Positions 1 to 6,562 of a stretch of DNA of 14,792 bases are shown piece by piece (position 1 is the first letter of the stretch; each line of letters opens with the position of its first letter). The position numbers and the translations under genes were made by a program. The notes below the pieces were generated by a model, which did not search any database, had not been told where the DNA came from, and saw nothing but the letters and a program-made list of their open reading frames with translations. The DNA lies in assembly GCA_023409955.1 (NCBI GenBank), contig JAEYQQ010000180.1:1-14792 (forward strand), written 5' to 3'. This stretch comes from Bacillota bacterium. GTDB taxonomy: Bacteria; Bacillota; Clostridia; Christensenellales; Aristaeellaceae.

Positions 1-254
1 GGGGTGATGTGATTGGCTCCGGCGTATATGCGCATACGGCCAGCGACTGCTTTCTTGGTTACTTGTAAGATTTCGCGATACATGCCGTTGTCGAATGCAT
101 AAAACTCACCGGTGGTTCCAAAAGGAAAAATGCCATGTACACCGTTCTCACAAAAATATTCAATCAGACGCCTGTATGCGGGCTCGTTGAACCCCCCTTG
201 TGGTGTAAGGGGAGTGACCACCGGAATGATAATACCTTCAGGCATGAAATACAT
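1..254 (-). CDS. Dihydrodipicolinate synthase (DapA) family lyase, 3' part outside window
   Basis: The N-terminal 84 residues of a DHDPS/N-acetylneuraminate-lyase family (beta/alpha)8 aldolase are visible, beginning MYFMPEGIIIPVVTPLT. The family hallmark GTTGEF lies near residue 48; this loop normally binds the keto-acid carboxylate. The Schiff-base lysine and the tyrosine lie beyond the window edge and cannot be checked. The start is ATG at 254-252, with AAGGAGA at 267-261 six bases upstream. A second in-frame ATG (codon 4) lies too close to that site. It is the last visible gene of the minus-strand transporter operon, 148 bp after the second ATPase. Family members include 5-dehydro-4-deoxyglucarate dehydratase, 2-keto-3-deoxy-sugar-acid aldolases and true DapA. 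Next to glucarate dehydratases and GarR, I infer a lyase acting on 5-dehydro-4-deoxyglucarate, possibly as an aldolase giving pyruvate and tartronate semialdehyde. The family call is firm and the substrate is inferred. Confidence 0.85.
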   Translation of the reverse strand, partial: MYFMPEGIIIPVVTPLTPQGGFNEPAYRRLIEYFCENGVHGIFPFGTTGEFYAFDNGMYREILQVTKKAVAGRMRIYAGANHIT

Positions 255-402
255 ATATACTCTCCTTATCGCTGAAGCCAAATTGTAGCCTTCCGCATAA
301 CGGGGGTACTACTGCGCTTTTATAACGCTGGGTAAAGCATCCGTAGTGTTATTTGCCATTGCGATGAAAGAAATGGCGTTCTTGTTTTGCTTATTACATG
401 CG
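255..402 (-). other. Intergenic gap between second ATPase gene and DapA-family gene
   Basis: This 148-bp non-coding stretch lies inside the minus-strand operon. Read on the minus strand it has a 6-bp inverted repeat, GCCATT/AATGGC, about 30 bases after the ATPase stop, with no U-run. A good ribosome site precedes the DapA-family start. I see no convincing terminator or promoter, so read-through from the transporter genes is plausible. Confidence 0.5.
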
Positions 403-1401
403 TTATGAACGCTGGATGGCTTCGGCCTTTGCGCGGCTTTCGCTGCAGAAGTGGCATGCTACGCTATGACCAGGTTTGGTTTCGCGAAGTTCCGGTGCTT
501 GCGTGGAACAGATGTCCTGTGCCATCCAACAGCGGGGTGCAAAACGGCAGCCCTTGCCAGGATTGACGGGACTGGGAACATCGCCTTTGAGCACGATGCG
601 GTGAATTTTTTGACCTATTCTAACTTTAGGTACAGCTGATAAAAGCGCAATGGTATAAGGGTGCATGGCGTTATCGAAGATCTCATCGGTTGGTGCCAGT
701 TCGATAATCTGACCCAGGTACATCACCGCAATGCGGGTAGATATATGACGGACAACGCTTAGGTCATGTGAGATGAACAGAAAGCTCAAATCCCGCTTTT
801 TCTGCAGGTCCACCAAAAGATTGATGATCGTCGCCTGGATGGAAACATCCAGAGAGGAGACCGGTTCATCACATACGATAAACTTGGGTGACAGGGACAG
901 CGCTCTTGCAATACCGACAATTTGCCGTTTGCCGCCGTCCAGTTCATGGGGGTATTTATTGAGCAGGTCCTGTGTAATGCCTGCATCGGCGCACAATTCC
1001 TGCATCATGGCTTCCACCTTGCTTCGGCTGCCGACATGGTGGACCTTATACGCCTCCAAAAGGATGGAGCGAACGGTTTTGCGGGGATTCAGCGATGAGT
1101 AGGGATCCTGAAATATGATTTGCATTTTTTTACACATTTCAAGGCGCTCTTGTCCGCTGGCATCAAATACACTTTTCCCTTCAAAGAGCATCTCGCCATC
1201 GGTATGCTTATGCAATCGCATTAGCACGTTGCCTACAGTGCTTTTTCCGCAGCCGGATTCGCCAACCAACCCCAGTGTTTCGCCGGGATAAATATCAAAG
1301 CTGATGTCATCCACCGCATGCAGTTGCGCACCGCTTTTGGTGGTAAAGTACTTCTTCAGGTTTTTAACGCGAACCAGGGGCTGTCTTGTATTTTCGCTCA
1401 T
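403..1401 (-). CDS. Opp/Dpp-family ABC importer ATPase (OppF/DppF type)
   Basis: This 332-residue cytoplasmic ATPase is the second of the two nucleotide-binding subunits typical of peptide/nickel/opine-family importers. Visible motifs are Walker A GESGCGKST (47-55), Q-loop Q98, signature LDGGK (154-158), Walker B ending in D178-E179, and H-loop H212. A C-terminal oligo_HPY region carries cysteines at 285, 291, 298 and 316. The signature departs from canonical LSGGQ (Ser to Asp, Gln to Lys); the partner ATPase has the more usual FSGGM. The start is ATG at 1401, with GGAGGG seven bases upstream inside the last codons of the partner gene; the two genes are separated by a single base, so translational coupling is likely. 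Length matches OppF/DppF (about 330). The family is certain. Cargo is inferred from context to be a sugar diacid rather than a peptide. Confidence 0.93.
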   Translation of the reverse strand: MSENTRQPLVRVKNLKKYFTTKSGAQLHAVDDISFDIYPGETLGLVGESGCGKSTVGNVLMRLHKHTDGEMLFEGKSVFDASGQERLEMCKKMQIIFQDPYSSLNPRKTVRSILLEAYKVHHVGSRSKVEAMMQELCADAGITQDLLNKYPHELDGGKRQIVGIARALSLSPKFIVCDEPVSSLDVSIQATIINLLVDLQKKRDLSFLFISHDLSVVRHISTRIAVMYLGQIIELAPTDEIFDNAMHPYTIALLSAVPKVRIGQKIHRIVLKGDVPSPVNPGKGCRFAPRCWMAQDICSTQAPELRETKPGHSVACHFCSESRAKAEAIQRS

Positions 1402-1402
1402 T

Positions 1403-2371
1403 TTACTGCCCTCCTGCCGCGCGATGGCACGCTACATAATGGTTATCGTTGACCTTGATCATGGGCGGCAGCTCCGACCGGCAGCTTTCCCCACAATGAG
1501 CGCAGCGCTCATGGAAGGGGCAACCAGGCGGTAGATGCTCGGGATTGGCCACCGTGCCAGGTATGGATACCAAGCGTTCCCGGGGGCCCTCCAGCCGGGG
1601 GATGGAATTAAACAATCCGTGGGTATAACTATGCATCGGATTTTGAAACACTTCATCCACAGAACCATACTCCACAATACGGCCAGCATACATTACAGCT
1701 ACATTCTGGCAAATTTCAGCAATAATGCCTAGGTTGTGGGTAATCATCAGTAGAGAGCTGGAGTACTTTGTCAGCAGTTCCTTGATCAGCTCAAGAATCT
1801 GTGCCTGAATTGTAACATCCAATGCTGTGGTGGGCTCGTCCGCAATCAGCAAGGAGGGGTTGCAAGCCAGCGCTGCTGCAATGCCAACCCTCTGGCGCAT
1901 GCCGCCGGAAAACTGATGTGGAAAATCATTCACCCTATGGCCAGGAATGCCTACTACTTCCAGAAGCCTGGAAGCTTCCTTGGTAGCCTCCTGCGCATTC
2001 ATGTTCTTGTGCTTGCGCAGTACCATGCCAATCTGCTCGCCTACTGTAAACACAGGGTTTAGGGATGTCAAGGGGTTCTGAAATATCATGGAGATTTTAT
2101 TGCCTCGAAGCGCCATGAGTTCCTTACTGCTCATTTTTAACACATTGTGGCCTTCAAAGAAAACTTCACCGCTGGTGATCTTACCGGCGGGCTGTGGTAT
2201 GAGATTCAGCGTGGCCAAGGCAGTGGTGGTTTTGCCTGCGCCGCTTTCTCCCACCAGCCCAAGAGCTTCCCCCTTATGTATAGACAGGTTAACTCCGTTC
2301 AGGGCATAAGCGACGGCGCGGCCTGTTTCATATTTGACGCGGAGGTCTTTAATGGTAAGCAATGGTTCCAA
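1403..2371 (-). CDS. Opp/Dpp-family ABC importer ATPase (OppD/DppD type), TTG start
   Basis: This is the first nucleotide-binding subunit of the importer, 322 residues from the chosen start. With that start as residue 1, Walker A GESGAGKTT is at 41-49, Q-loop Q98, signature FSGGM at 154-158, Walker B D178-E179, and H-loop H212, where THN replaces the usual THD. An oligo_HPY cysteine-containing tail follows (CPFHERCAHC region). I chose TTG at 2371 because GAGGGGG lies at 2386-2380, eight bases upstream, and the protein then starts MEPLLTIKDL like other family members. An in-frame ATG at 2443 would overlap the permease gene by 44 bp, lacks a comparable ribosome site and adds 24 residues without family resemblance. 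Its stop lies one base from the next ATPase start. Family certain, start moderately certain. Confidence 0.88.
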   Translation of the reverse strand: MEPLLTIKDLRVKYETGRAVAYALNGVNLSIHKGEALGLVGESGAGKTTTALATLNLIPQPAGKITSGEVFFEGHNVLKMSSKELMALRGNKISMIFQNPLTSLNPVFTVGEQIGMVLRKHKNMNAQEATKEASRLLEVVGIPGHRVNDFPHQFSGGMRQRVGIAAALACNPSLLIADEPTTALDVTIQAQILELIKELLTKYSSSLLMITHNLGIIAEICQNVAVMYAGRIVEYGSVDEVFQNPMHSYTHGLFNSIPRLEGPRERLVSIPGTVANPEHLPPGCPFHERCAHCGESCRSELPPMIKVNDNHYVACHRAAGGQ

Positions 2372-2399
2372 AATAATATCCCCCTCTATCGCCGCAGCG

Positions 2400-3245
2400 C
2401 TAATTTTTATTCCGGGGATCCAGCACGTCTCGTACACCGTCACCCAGGAAATTAAAGGCTAGCACGGCTATCATCAACGCAATGGCTGGCACCATAACGA
2501 CCCATGGTGCAGTGGAGAGATACTCACGGCCTTCAGCGATCATTACGCCCCAGGATGGTGCGGGTGGCGGCACGCCCAGGCCTAAAAAGCTCAAGGAGCT
2601 TTCTGTCATGATGGTACGGCCAAACTCCTGGCTCATGACAATAATCAACGGTGTCAGCACGTTGGGAAGTATCTGTGTGAACATGATCCGTACCTTGGAT
2701 GCGCCCAGTACAGTGGAAGCATGAATATAATCCATATTACGGATCATCATTACATTTCCGCGTACTACCCGGGCGTATTGCACCCATCGTGTAAATACAA
2801 GCACAGCTATCAAATTGAAGGTACTGTTACCAAGTACAGCCATGACGGCAATTGCCAAAACCATAGGCGGTATGGAGACCTGGATATCGCTGATGCGCAT
2901 GATCACCGTATCCACCCAGCCGCCAAAATATCCGGCGATGATACCCATGATGGTACCGATGATGGCAGTTAGGATTACCACAGCAAACGAGATTTTTAAG
3001 GAGACCTGACTGCCGATTAAGAGTCTTGAAAGAATGTCGCGGCCTAAGGCATCGGCACCGAATATGTTGTTATTCCATTGACCCGTAGGAGCCTTCAGCC
3101 GGTTGCGAAGAACCTGCTTTAGCGGATCATAAGGCGCAATCACATAAGCAAATACCGATAGAATAATGATCAAAATAACAAGAATGGAGCCAATGATGAA
3201 AAATTTGCTGCGTTTCATACGGCGCCAAAGTTCCTGCCTGCTCAA
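2400..3245 (-). CDS. Opp/Dpp-family ABC importer permease (DppC type), TTG start
   Basis: This 281-residue inner-membrane permease begins with a short basic segment and a long hydrophobic helix (about residues 14-38). The family signature FGADALGRDILSRLLIG follows, then further membrane segments. The cytoplasmic EAA-type coupling loop (ASTVLGASKVRIMFTQILPN) contacts the ATPases. The C-terminal SLSFLGLGVPPPAPSWG motif is typical of DppC/OppC. The start is TTG at 3245, with GGGAGGG about six bases upstream. An internal ATG at codon 10 has no ribosome site and would remove the conserved basic N-terminus. Length is slightly under the usual 290-300. The gene lies 12 bp after the other permease, so both belong to one transcript and form the heterodimeric channel. 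Confidence 0.92.
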   Translation of the reverse strand: MSRQELWRRMKRSKFFIIGSILVILIIILSVFAYVIAPYDPLKQVLRNRLKAPTGQWNNNIFGADALGRDILSRLLIGSQVSLKISFAVVILTAIIGTIMGIIAGYFGGWVDTVIMRISDIQVSIPPMVLAIAVMAVLGNSTFNLIAVLVFTRWVQYARVVRGNVMMIRNMDYIHASTVLGASKVRIMFTQILPNVLTPLIIVMSQEFGRTIMTESSLSFLGLGVPPPAPSWGVMIAEGREYLSTAPWVVMVPAIALMIAVLAFNFLGDGVRDVLDPRNKN

Positions 3246-3257
3246 ATAAATCCCTCC

Positions 3258-4178
3258 CTAATTGAAGCTCATCCGTGGATCGACAATGGTGTAGATGATA
3301 TCAACCAGCAGGTTGACCAATACAAAACAGGCGGAAATAACCAGTAGAATGGACTGAACCAACGAAAAATCACGGTTACCGATAGCCTGTACAGTCAATG
3401 TTCCAATACCTGGCCAGGTAAATATCTGCTCGGTAACAATGGCGCCGCCCAGGAACGTACCAACTTGTAGGCCGATAATGGTGATAACCGGCAATATAGC
3501 ATTGCGCAGCGCATATTTTGTGACTATTTCCCATTCGCTGACGCCTTTGGCATAGGTGGCGGTGATATAGTCCTCCTGCAGTACATCCACCATACCTGAA
3601 CGTAGCATCCGTGTTACAAGCGCTGCCATCTGCATAGCCAAGGATGTGGCAGGCATGATCACATACGCTAAGCCGCCGTATCCCATGGCAGGCAGCCACT
3701 TTAAGTTGACAGCAAACACCAGCATAAATATCAAGCCCAACACTACGCCTGAGACTGATTGCCCCAGCATGGCAAACAGCATTGCAAACAAATCTGTCAA
3801 AGAGCCACGTTTACGGCCTGCTACAACACCCAAGGGAAGTGCGATGACCAAGGAGATGATCATAGCAACAGCAGTCAGGTATCCGGTGGCGGGCAGACAA
3901 GAGAAAATGAGCTTGGCATTTGGGATTTTGAAGAAATAGGATGTGCCTAGGTCTCCCTTCAAAACACCGATGATGTAGTTATAATACTGTTGATAAAGCG
4001 GAAGGTGCAAGCCCATTTCCTGTTCTTTGGCTGCGATCTCTGCCTCTGTTGCTGTATCAGCTAGCAAGAGGCGGGCAGGGGAGCCAGGGGTCATTTTCAA
4101 TAGAAGAAATGTGAGAATAGACACACCGAAAAGTACAATGACGGTATATCCCAAGCGCTTGACAATAAATTTCAACAA
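3258..4178 (-). CDS. Opp/Dpp-family ABC importer permease (DppB/GsiC type), TTG start
   Basis: This 306-residue integral membrane protein pairs with the DppC-type permease. The N-terminus (LKFIVKRLGYTVIVLFGVS) and the following LLLKMTPGSPARLLL are characteristic of DppB/OppB/GsiC proteins, as are the EAA-type loop (AKGVSEWEIVTKYALRNAIL) and C-terminal VDPRMSFN. Length equals that usual for GsiC and is shorter than DppB (about 339). No in-frame ATG exists near the 5' end. The first TTG at 4178 lies ten bases after AGGAGG (4194-4189), and a second TTG follows immediately as codon 2. The ribosome site is therefore rather far from the start, which could lower translation. The gene is separated from the binding-protein gene by 108 bp holding a strong hairpin. 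Confidence 0.92.
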   Translation of the reverse strand: MLKFIVKRLGYTVIVLFGVSILTFLLLKMTPGSPARLLLADTATEAEIAAKEQEMGLHLPLYQQYYNYIIGVLKGDLGTSYFFKIPNAKLIFSCLPATGYLTAVAMIISLVIALPLGVVAGRKRGSLTDLFAMLFAMLGQSVSGVVLGLIFMLVFAVNLKWLPAMGYGGLAYVIMPATSLAMQMAALVTRMLRSGMVDVLQEDYITATYAKGVSEWEIVTKYALRNAILPVITIIGLQVGTFLGGAIVTEQIFTWPGIGTLTVQAIGNRDFSLVQSILLVISACFVLVNLLVDIIYTIVDPRMSFN

Positions 4179-4224
4179 GGGATGATTCCCTCCTTATATG
4201 ACTCCAGTCAGGGTGATTTTACTA

Positions 4225-4253
4225 GAGGGCGTGCAGACAATCTACACGCCCTC
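4225..4253 (-). other. Strong mRNA hairpin between binding-protein and permease genes
   Basis: GAGGGCGTG (4225-4233) and CACGCCCTC (4245-4253) form a perfect 9-bp G+C-rich stem. One mismatch later, an inner AGA/TCT pairs around a 3-base loop. On the minus-strand transcript it follows the binding-protein stop by 33 bases and precedes the permease start by about 46. No U-run follows (the next bases are TAGTAAAATC), so it is not a standard intrinsic terminator. Such hairpins often protect the upstream message or cause partial termination, giving more binding protein than membrane subunits; that role is inferred. Confidence 0.7.
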
Positions 4254-4286
4254 CAGATGCGTTATTCCGGAGTCTTTCGATCAGGT

Positions 4287-5828
4287 TCAATTGATATAGG
4301 AAATCATGGAGTAATCAAATACATTGTCAGGACGGACTTTCAGCCCGGTTATTGTGGATTTGTAGGCAACTGTGGTTACTTGCTGATACACTGCCATGTG
4401 CGGAGCCAGCACGTCCCATTGGATTGCAAACATTTCCTTCAGCAACTGCTCGCGCTTCACAGGATCAGATTCTGCTTTGGCAGCCAGAATCTTGGCATTG
4501 AGTTCTTCATTTACATAGCCGGATTTGTGAGCATCGTTCAGCCAACGCTGGGTGACAACGCTGTCGGGCTCGCCAGCAGGGAAAGGATACCGCTGCAGGT
4601 ACAGGTCATAGTTGCCGGAGGCACGCTCTGTTTGGAAGGTGGCGTTCTCCATGATTTCCATGTTGACTGTAAAACCAACGGCGGAAAGGTTGGCCTCGAT
4701 GGCCTGGGCGACTTCCTTGCTGCGGGCGAATACGCCGGTAGGAACAATAAACCGTATGGTTTGGCCTTGATAATCCGTTTTGGCCAGGTATTCCTTGGCC
4801 AAGTCCTCATTGTACTCAGGCACGGCAGCTTTTTCTGCATCAAAACCCAGCACTGTATCAGGGCATGGCCAGCTAGAGGCTTGTCCGCCGCCGGCGATGA
4901 ATTCCACAATGCCTTCACGGTCCAATGCATGCTGGACGGCCTTGCGGGCGTTCACATCGCTGAAAACGCGGTACTCATCATTCAAGGGCGTGGTGCGGAA
5001 GCCAAGGTGAACAATGTTGGTGCCCATGATATCCTGTACAGTGATACCGCCGGCATCGCTGAGGGTTTTCACCTGCTCCACGGGTACACTGTCGATCATG
5101 TCCAAGTCACCAGCTAAAATACCGTTGACGCGGGATGTATCTTCGATAACGGCACGGTAGATGATGCGGTCAATGTTGGATTTGTTGTCGCCCCATCCCC
5201 AGTATTCATCGTTGCGTACGAACTCCGCATCGCCGCTGCCGGCAATCCACTTGTCAAACTTCCAGGGGCCAGTGCCAATGGGCTTGTTGTTATCATCAAA
5301 AACAAACAATGCATCACCCTTTTCGGCCAGCGCTTTGGCAGGCAGCATGGGTGTATCGCACAGCTGGGTGATGATGGCACCCCAAGGCTGGGAGAGAATG
5401 AGCTTTACTTCATAATCCGAAACCTTCTCCACACCCGAGAGCGCAGTCCAGAAGGCTGCCTGCACCAGGCTGGGCTGGTCGATCATGCGCTGCATGGTGG
5501 CAACGACGCTGTCGGCATTGAAATCCTCGCCATTATGGAATTTCACGCCTTCTCTCAGTTTAAAGGTCCAAGTGAGGCCATCTTCAGAGGAGTACCATTC
5601 GGTGGCAAGTTCGGGTTCAATTTTGAAATCTGCTGTCAGCGTGGCAAGGGTATTATAGGTTAGCTTAGAAAGGGAATAGGCCATTGTCTTGTTCTCGTTC
5701 TGTGGGTCCCATTGTGTGATTTTAAAGGGAGCCGCGAATTCAAAGGTGACCTCTTCCGCCGATGCTGAAGAACCAATTGATAAGATCAGCATGAGGGTTG
5801 TCAGGAGCAATGCCAGGACTCTTTTCAT
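4287..5828 (-). CDS. Opp/Dpp-family extracellular solute-binding protein
   Basis: This 513-residue SBP_bac_5 (cluster C) protein is the substrate receptor for the importer and the first gene of the operon. A typical Sec signal peptide is visible: MKR, a hydrophobic core to about residue 20, then SSASA-EE, a good signal-peptidase I site. No lipobox cysteine is present. The mature part shows family landmarks: the WDPQNENKTMAYSLSKLTYNTL stretch early on, GLTWTFKLREGVKFHNGEDFNADSV near residues 85-107, IGTGPWKFDKW, and the NARKAVQHALDREGIVEFI segment. The start is ATG at 5828, with AAAGGAAG about nine bases upstream and a near-consensus promoter about 70 bp upstream. The ligand cannot be read from sequence. 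Context with aldarate enzymes suggests a sugar diacid or derivative, although most of the family binds peptides. Confidence 0.92.
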   Translation of the reverse strand: MKRVLALLLTTLMLILSIGSSASAEEVTFEFAAPFKITQWDPQNENKTMAYSLSKLTYNTLATLTADFKIEPELATEWYSSEDGLTWTFKLREGVKFHNGEDFNADSVVATMQRMIDQPSLVQAAFWTALSGVEKVSDYEVKLILSQPWGAIITQLCDTPMLPAKALAEKGDALFVFDDNNKPIGTGPWKFDKWIAGSGDAEFVRNDEYWGWGDNKSNIDRIIYRAVIEDTSRVNGILAGDLDMIDSVPVEQVKTLSDAGGITVQDIMGTNIVHLGFRTTPLNDEYRVFSDVNARKAVQHALDREGIVEFIAGGGQASSWPCPDTVLGFDAEKAAVPEYNEDLAKEYLAKTDYQGQTIRFIVPTGVFARSKEVAQAIEANLSAVGFTVNMEIMENATFQTERASGNYDLYLQRYPFPAGEPDSVVTQRWLNDAHKSGYVNEELNAKILAAKAESDPVKREQLLKEMFAIQWDVLAPHMAVYQQVTTVAYKSTITGLKVRPDNVFDYSMISYIN

Positions 5829-5896
5829 GACAGTACGCTTCCTTTCGATAATAGAGTTTTTTTGGTTTTTGCCACATGCGAGCAGCTTCTGGTCAC

Positions 5897-5925
5897 ATTA
5901 TACGTTCCATAAATGAACCTATCAA
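5897..5925 (-). promoter_or_regulatory. Sigma-A type promoter for the transporter operon
   Basis: On the minus strand, TTGATA (5925-5920) is followed by exactly 17 bases and then TATAAT (5902-5897). The -35 box matches 5 of 6 consensus bases and the -10 box 6 of 6. Transcription should start near 5890, giving a leader of about 60 bases before the binding-protein ATG. The spacer contains an imperfect GTTC/GAAC dyad that could be an operator. A 9-mer, TCAACATGG, overlaps the -35 box at 5922-5930 and recurs at 6030-6038. Confidence 0.75.
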
Positions 5926-6337
5926 CATGGAATAACTGGTAGATTGATGTTTTTCTGTCATAGTACAGACTGCATTTTGTATGTGGTTTCAATTTGTGAA
6001 TCATATTTGAAAAAGATAGTTCTATCGTTTCAACATGGTTTCTCGTGACACAATAACAGCAGTATTGCTACTCGAAAAGCGGGGGAAGCAAGTGATGTTC
6101 ATGAGCTGGTATTGCGTATCGTGGGGTTAATCTGTAAACCTTCATTATAAGAAGCTGATATATCAGTGCGTATCTATATTATTATATGAAGGACAAAGCA
6201 TGTTAACCGTAATAAAGGATGAAGCAATCCATGATGCTGAAATCACTTGCTACATGTGGTAGATCAATCGTCTTGATGATACGATAAACGATACCGTATT
6301 GTGAAAGAAAAGTGGTTTTTGAATTGATACAAATAGC

Positions 6338-6366
6338 TTGTTAATGAGCTATATTTGAAATATATT
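6338..6366 (+). promoter_or_regulatory. Candidate promoter for garR operon with overlapping palindrome
   Basis: TTGTTA (6338-6343), a 17-bp spacer and TATATT (6361-6366) resemble a sigma-A promoter, with 4/6 and 5/6 matches. The perfect palindrome TATATTT-G-AAATATA (6350-6364) covers the spacer and most of the -10 box, where a bound repressor would block RNA polymerase. It would give a leader of about 190 bases. In such AT-rich DNA a chance match is quite possible. Confidence 0.35.
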
Positions 6367-6562
6367 ATTCACAAGGGTTTCATATACAAACGAATAATTG
6401 CATAATTTGAAACATTTACAAGCAAAATATGCGATAGAAACATTTCATAATCACTTTTTTCAAGCTGGTTCACTGGCGATGAAAATAAGAAGTTTGTATA
6501 CTGTTTCTATAAGAAAAAGGAATACCAGTATGCTGATGCATCCTGGGTAAGGAGGATTTCAG

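Larger units (their letters stand above)
5829..6562. promoter_or_regulatory. Divergent 734-bp AT-rich control region
   Basis: This region separates the minus-strand importer operon from the plus-strand garR operon and has no convincing gene. It holds the importer promoter, a candidate garR promoter (6338-6366), a 12-bp perfect palindrome CTGATATATCAG (6155-6166) and a 15-bp palindrome TATATTTGAAATATA (6350-6364). The 8-mer GAAACATT occurs twice, 28 bp apart (6409-6416 and 6437-6444). A third copy sits upstream of the distant gudD at 12395-12402. GTTTCATAT occurs at 6377-6385 and again at 12467-12475. I found no -24/-12 sigma-54 promoter. The repeats are seen directly; binding of the local regulator is inference. 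Confidence 0.55.

Noticed and set aside
4182..5117. A 311-codon open frame on the plus strand opposite the binding-protein gene
   Set aside because: It lies antisense to a gene with clear family motifs, has no ribosome site, and its peptide resembles no protein family I know. It is a shadow of the minus-strand coding bias.
5829..6562. A sigma-54 (-24/-12) promoter upstream of garR, expected from the regulator's family
   Set aside because: I found no GG-N10-GC arrangement with the usual flanks on either strand, and the regulator lacks the GAFTGA loop.
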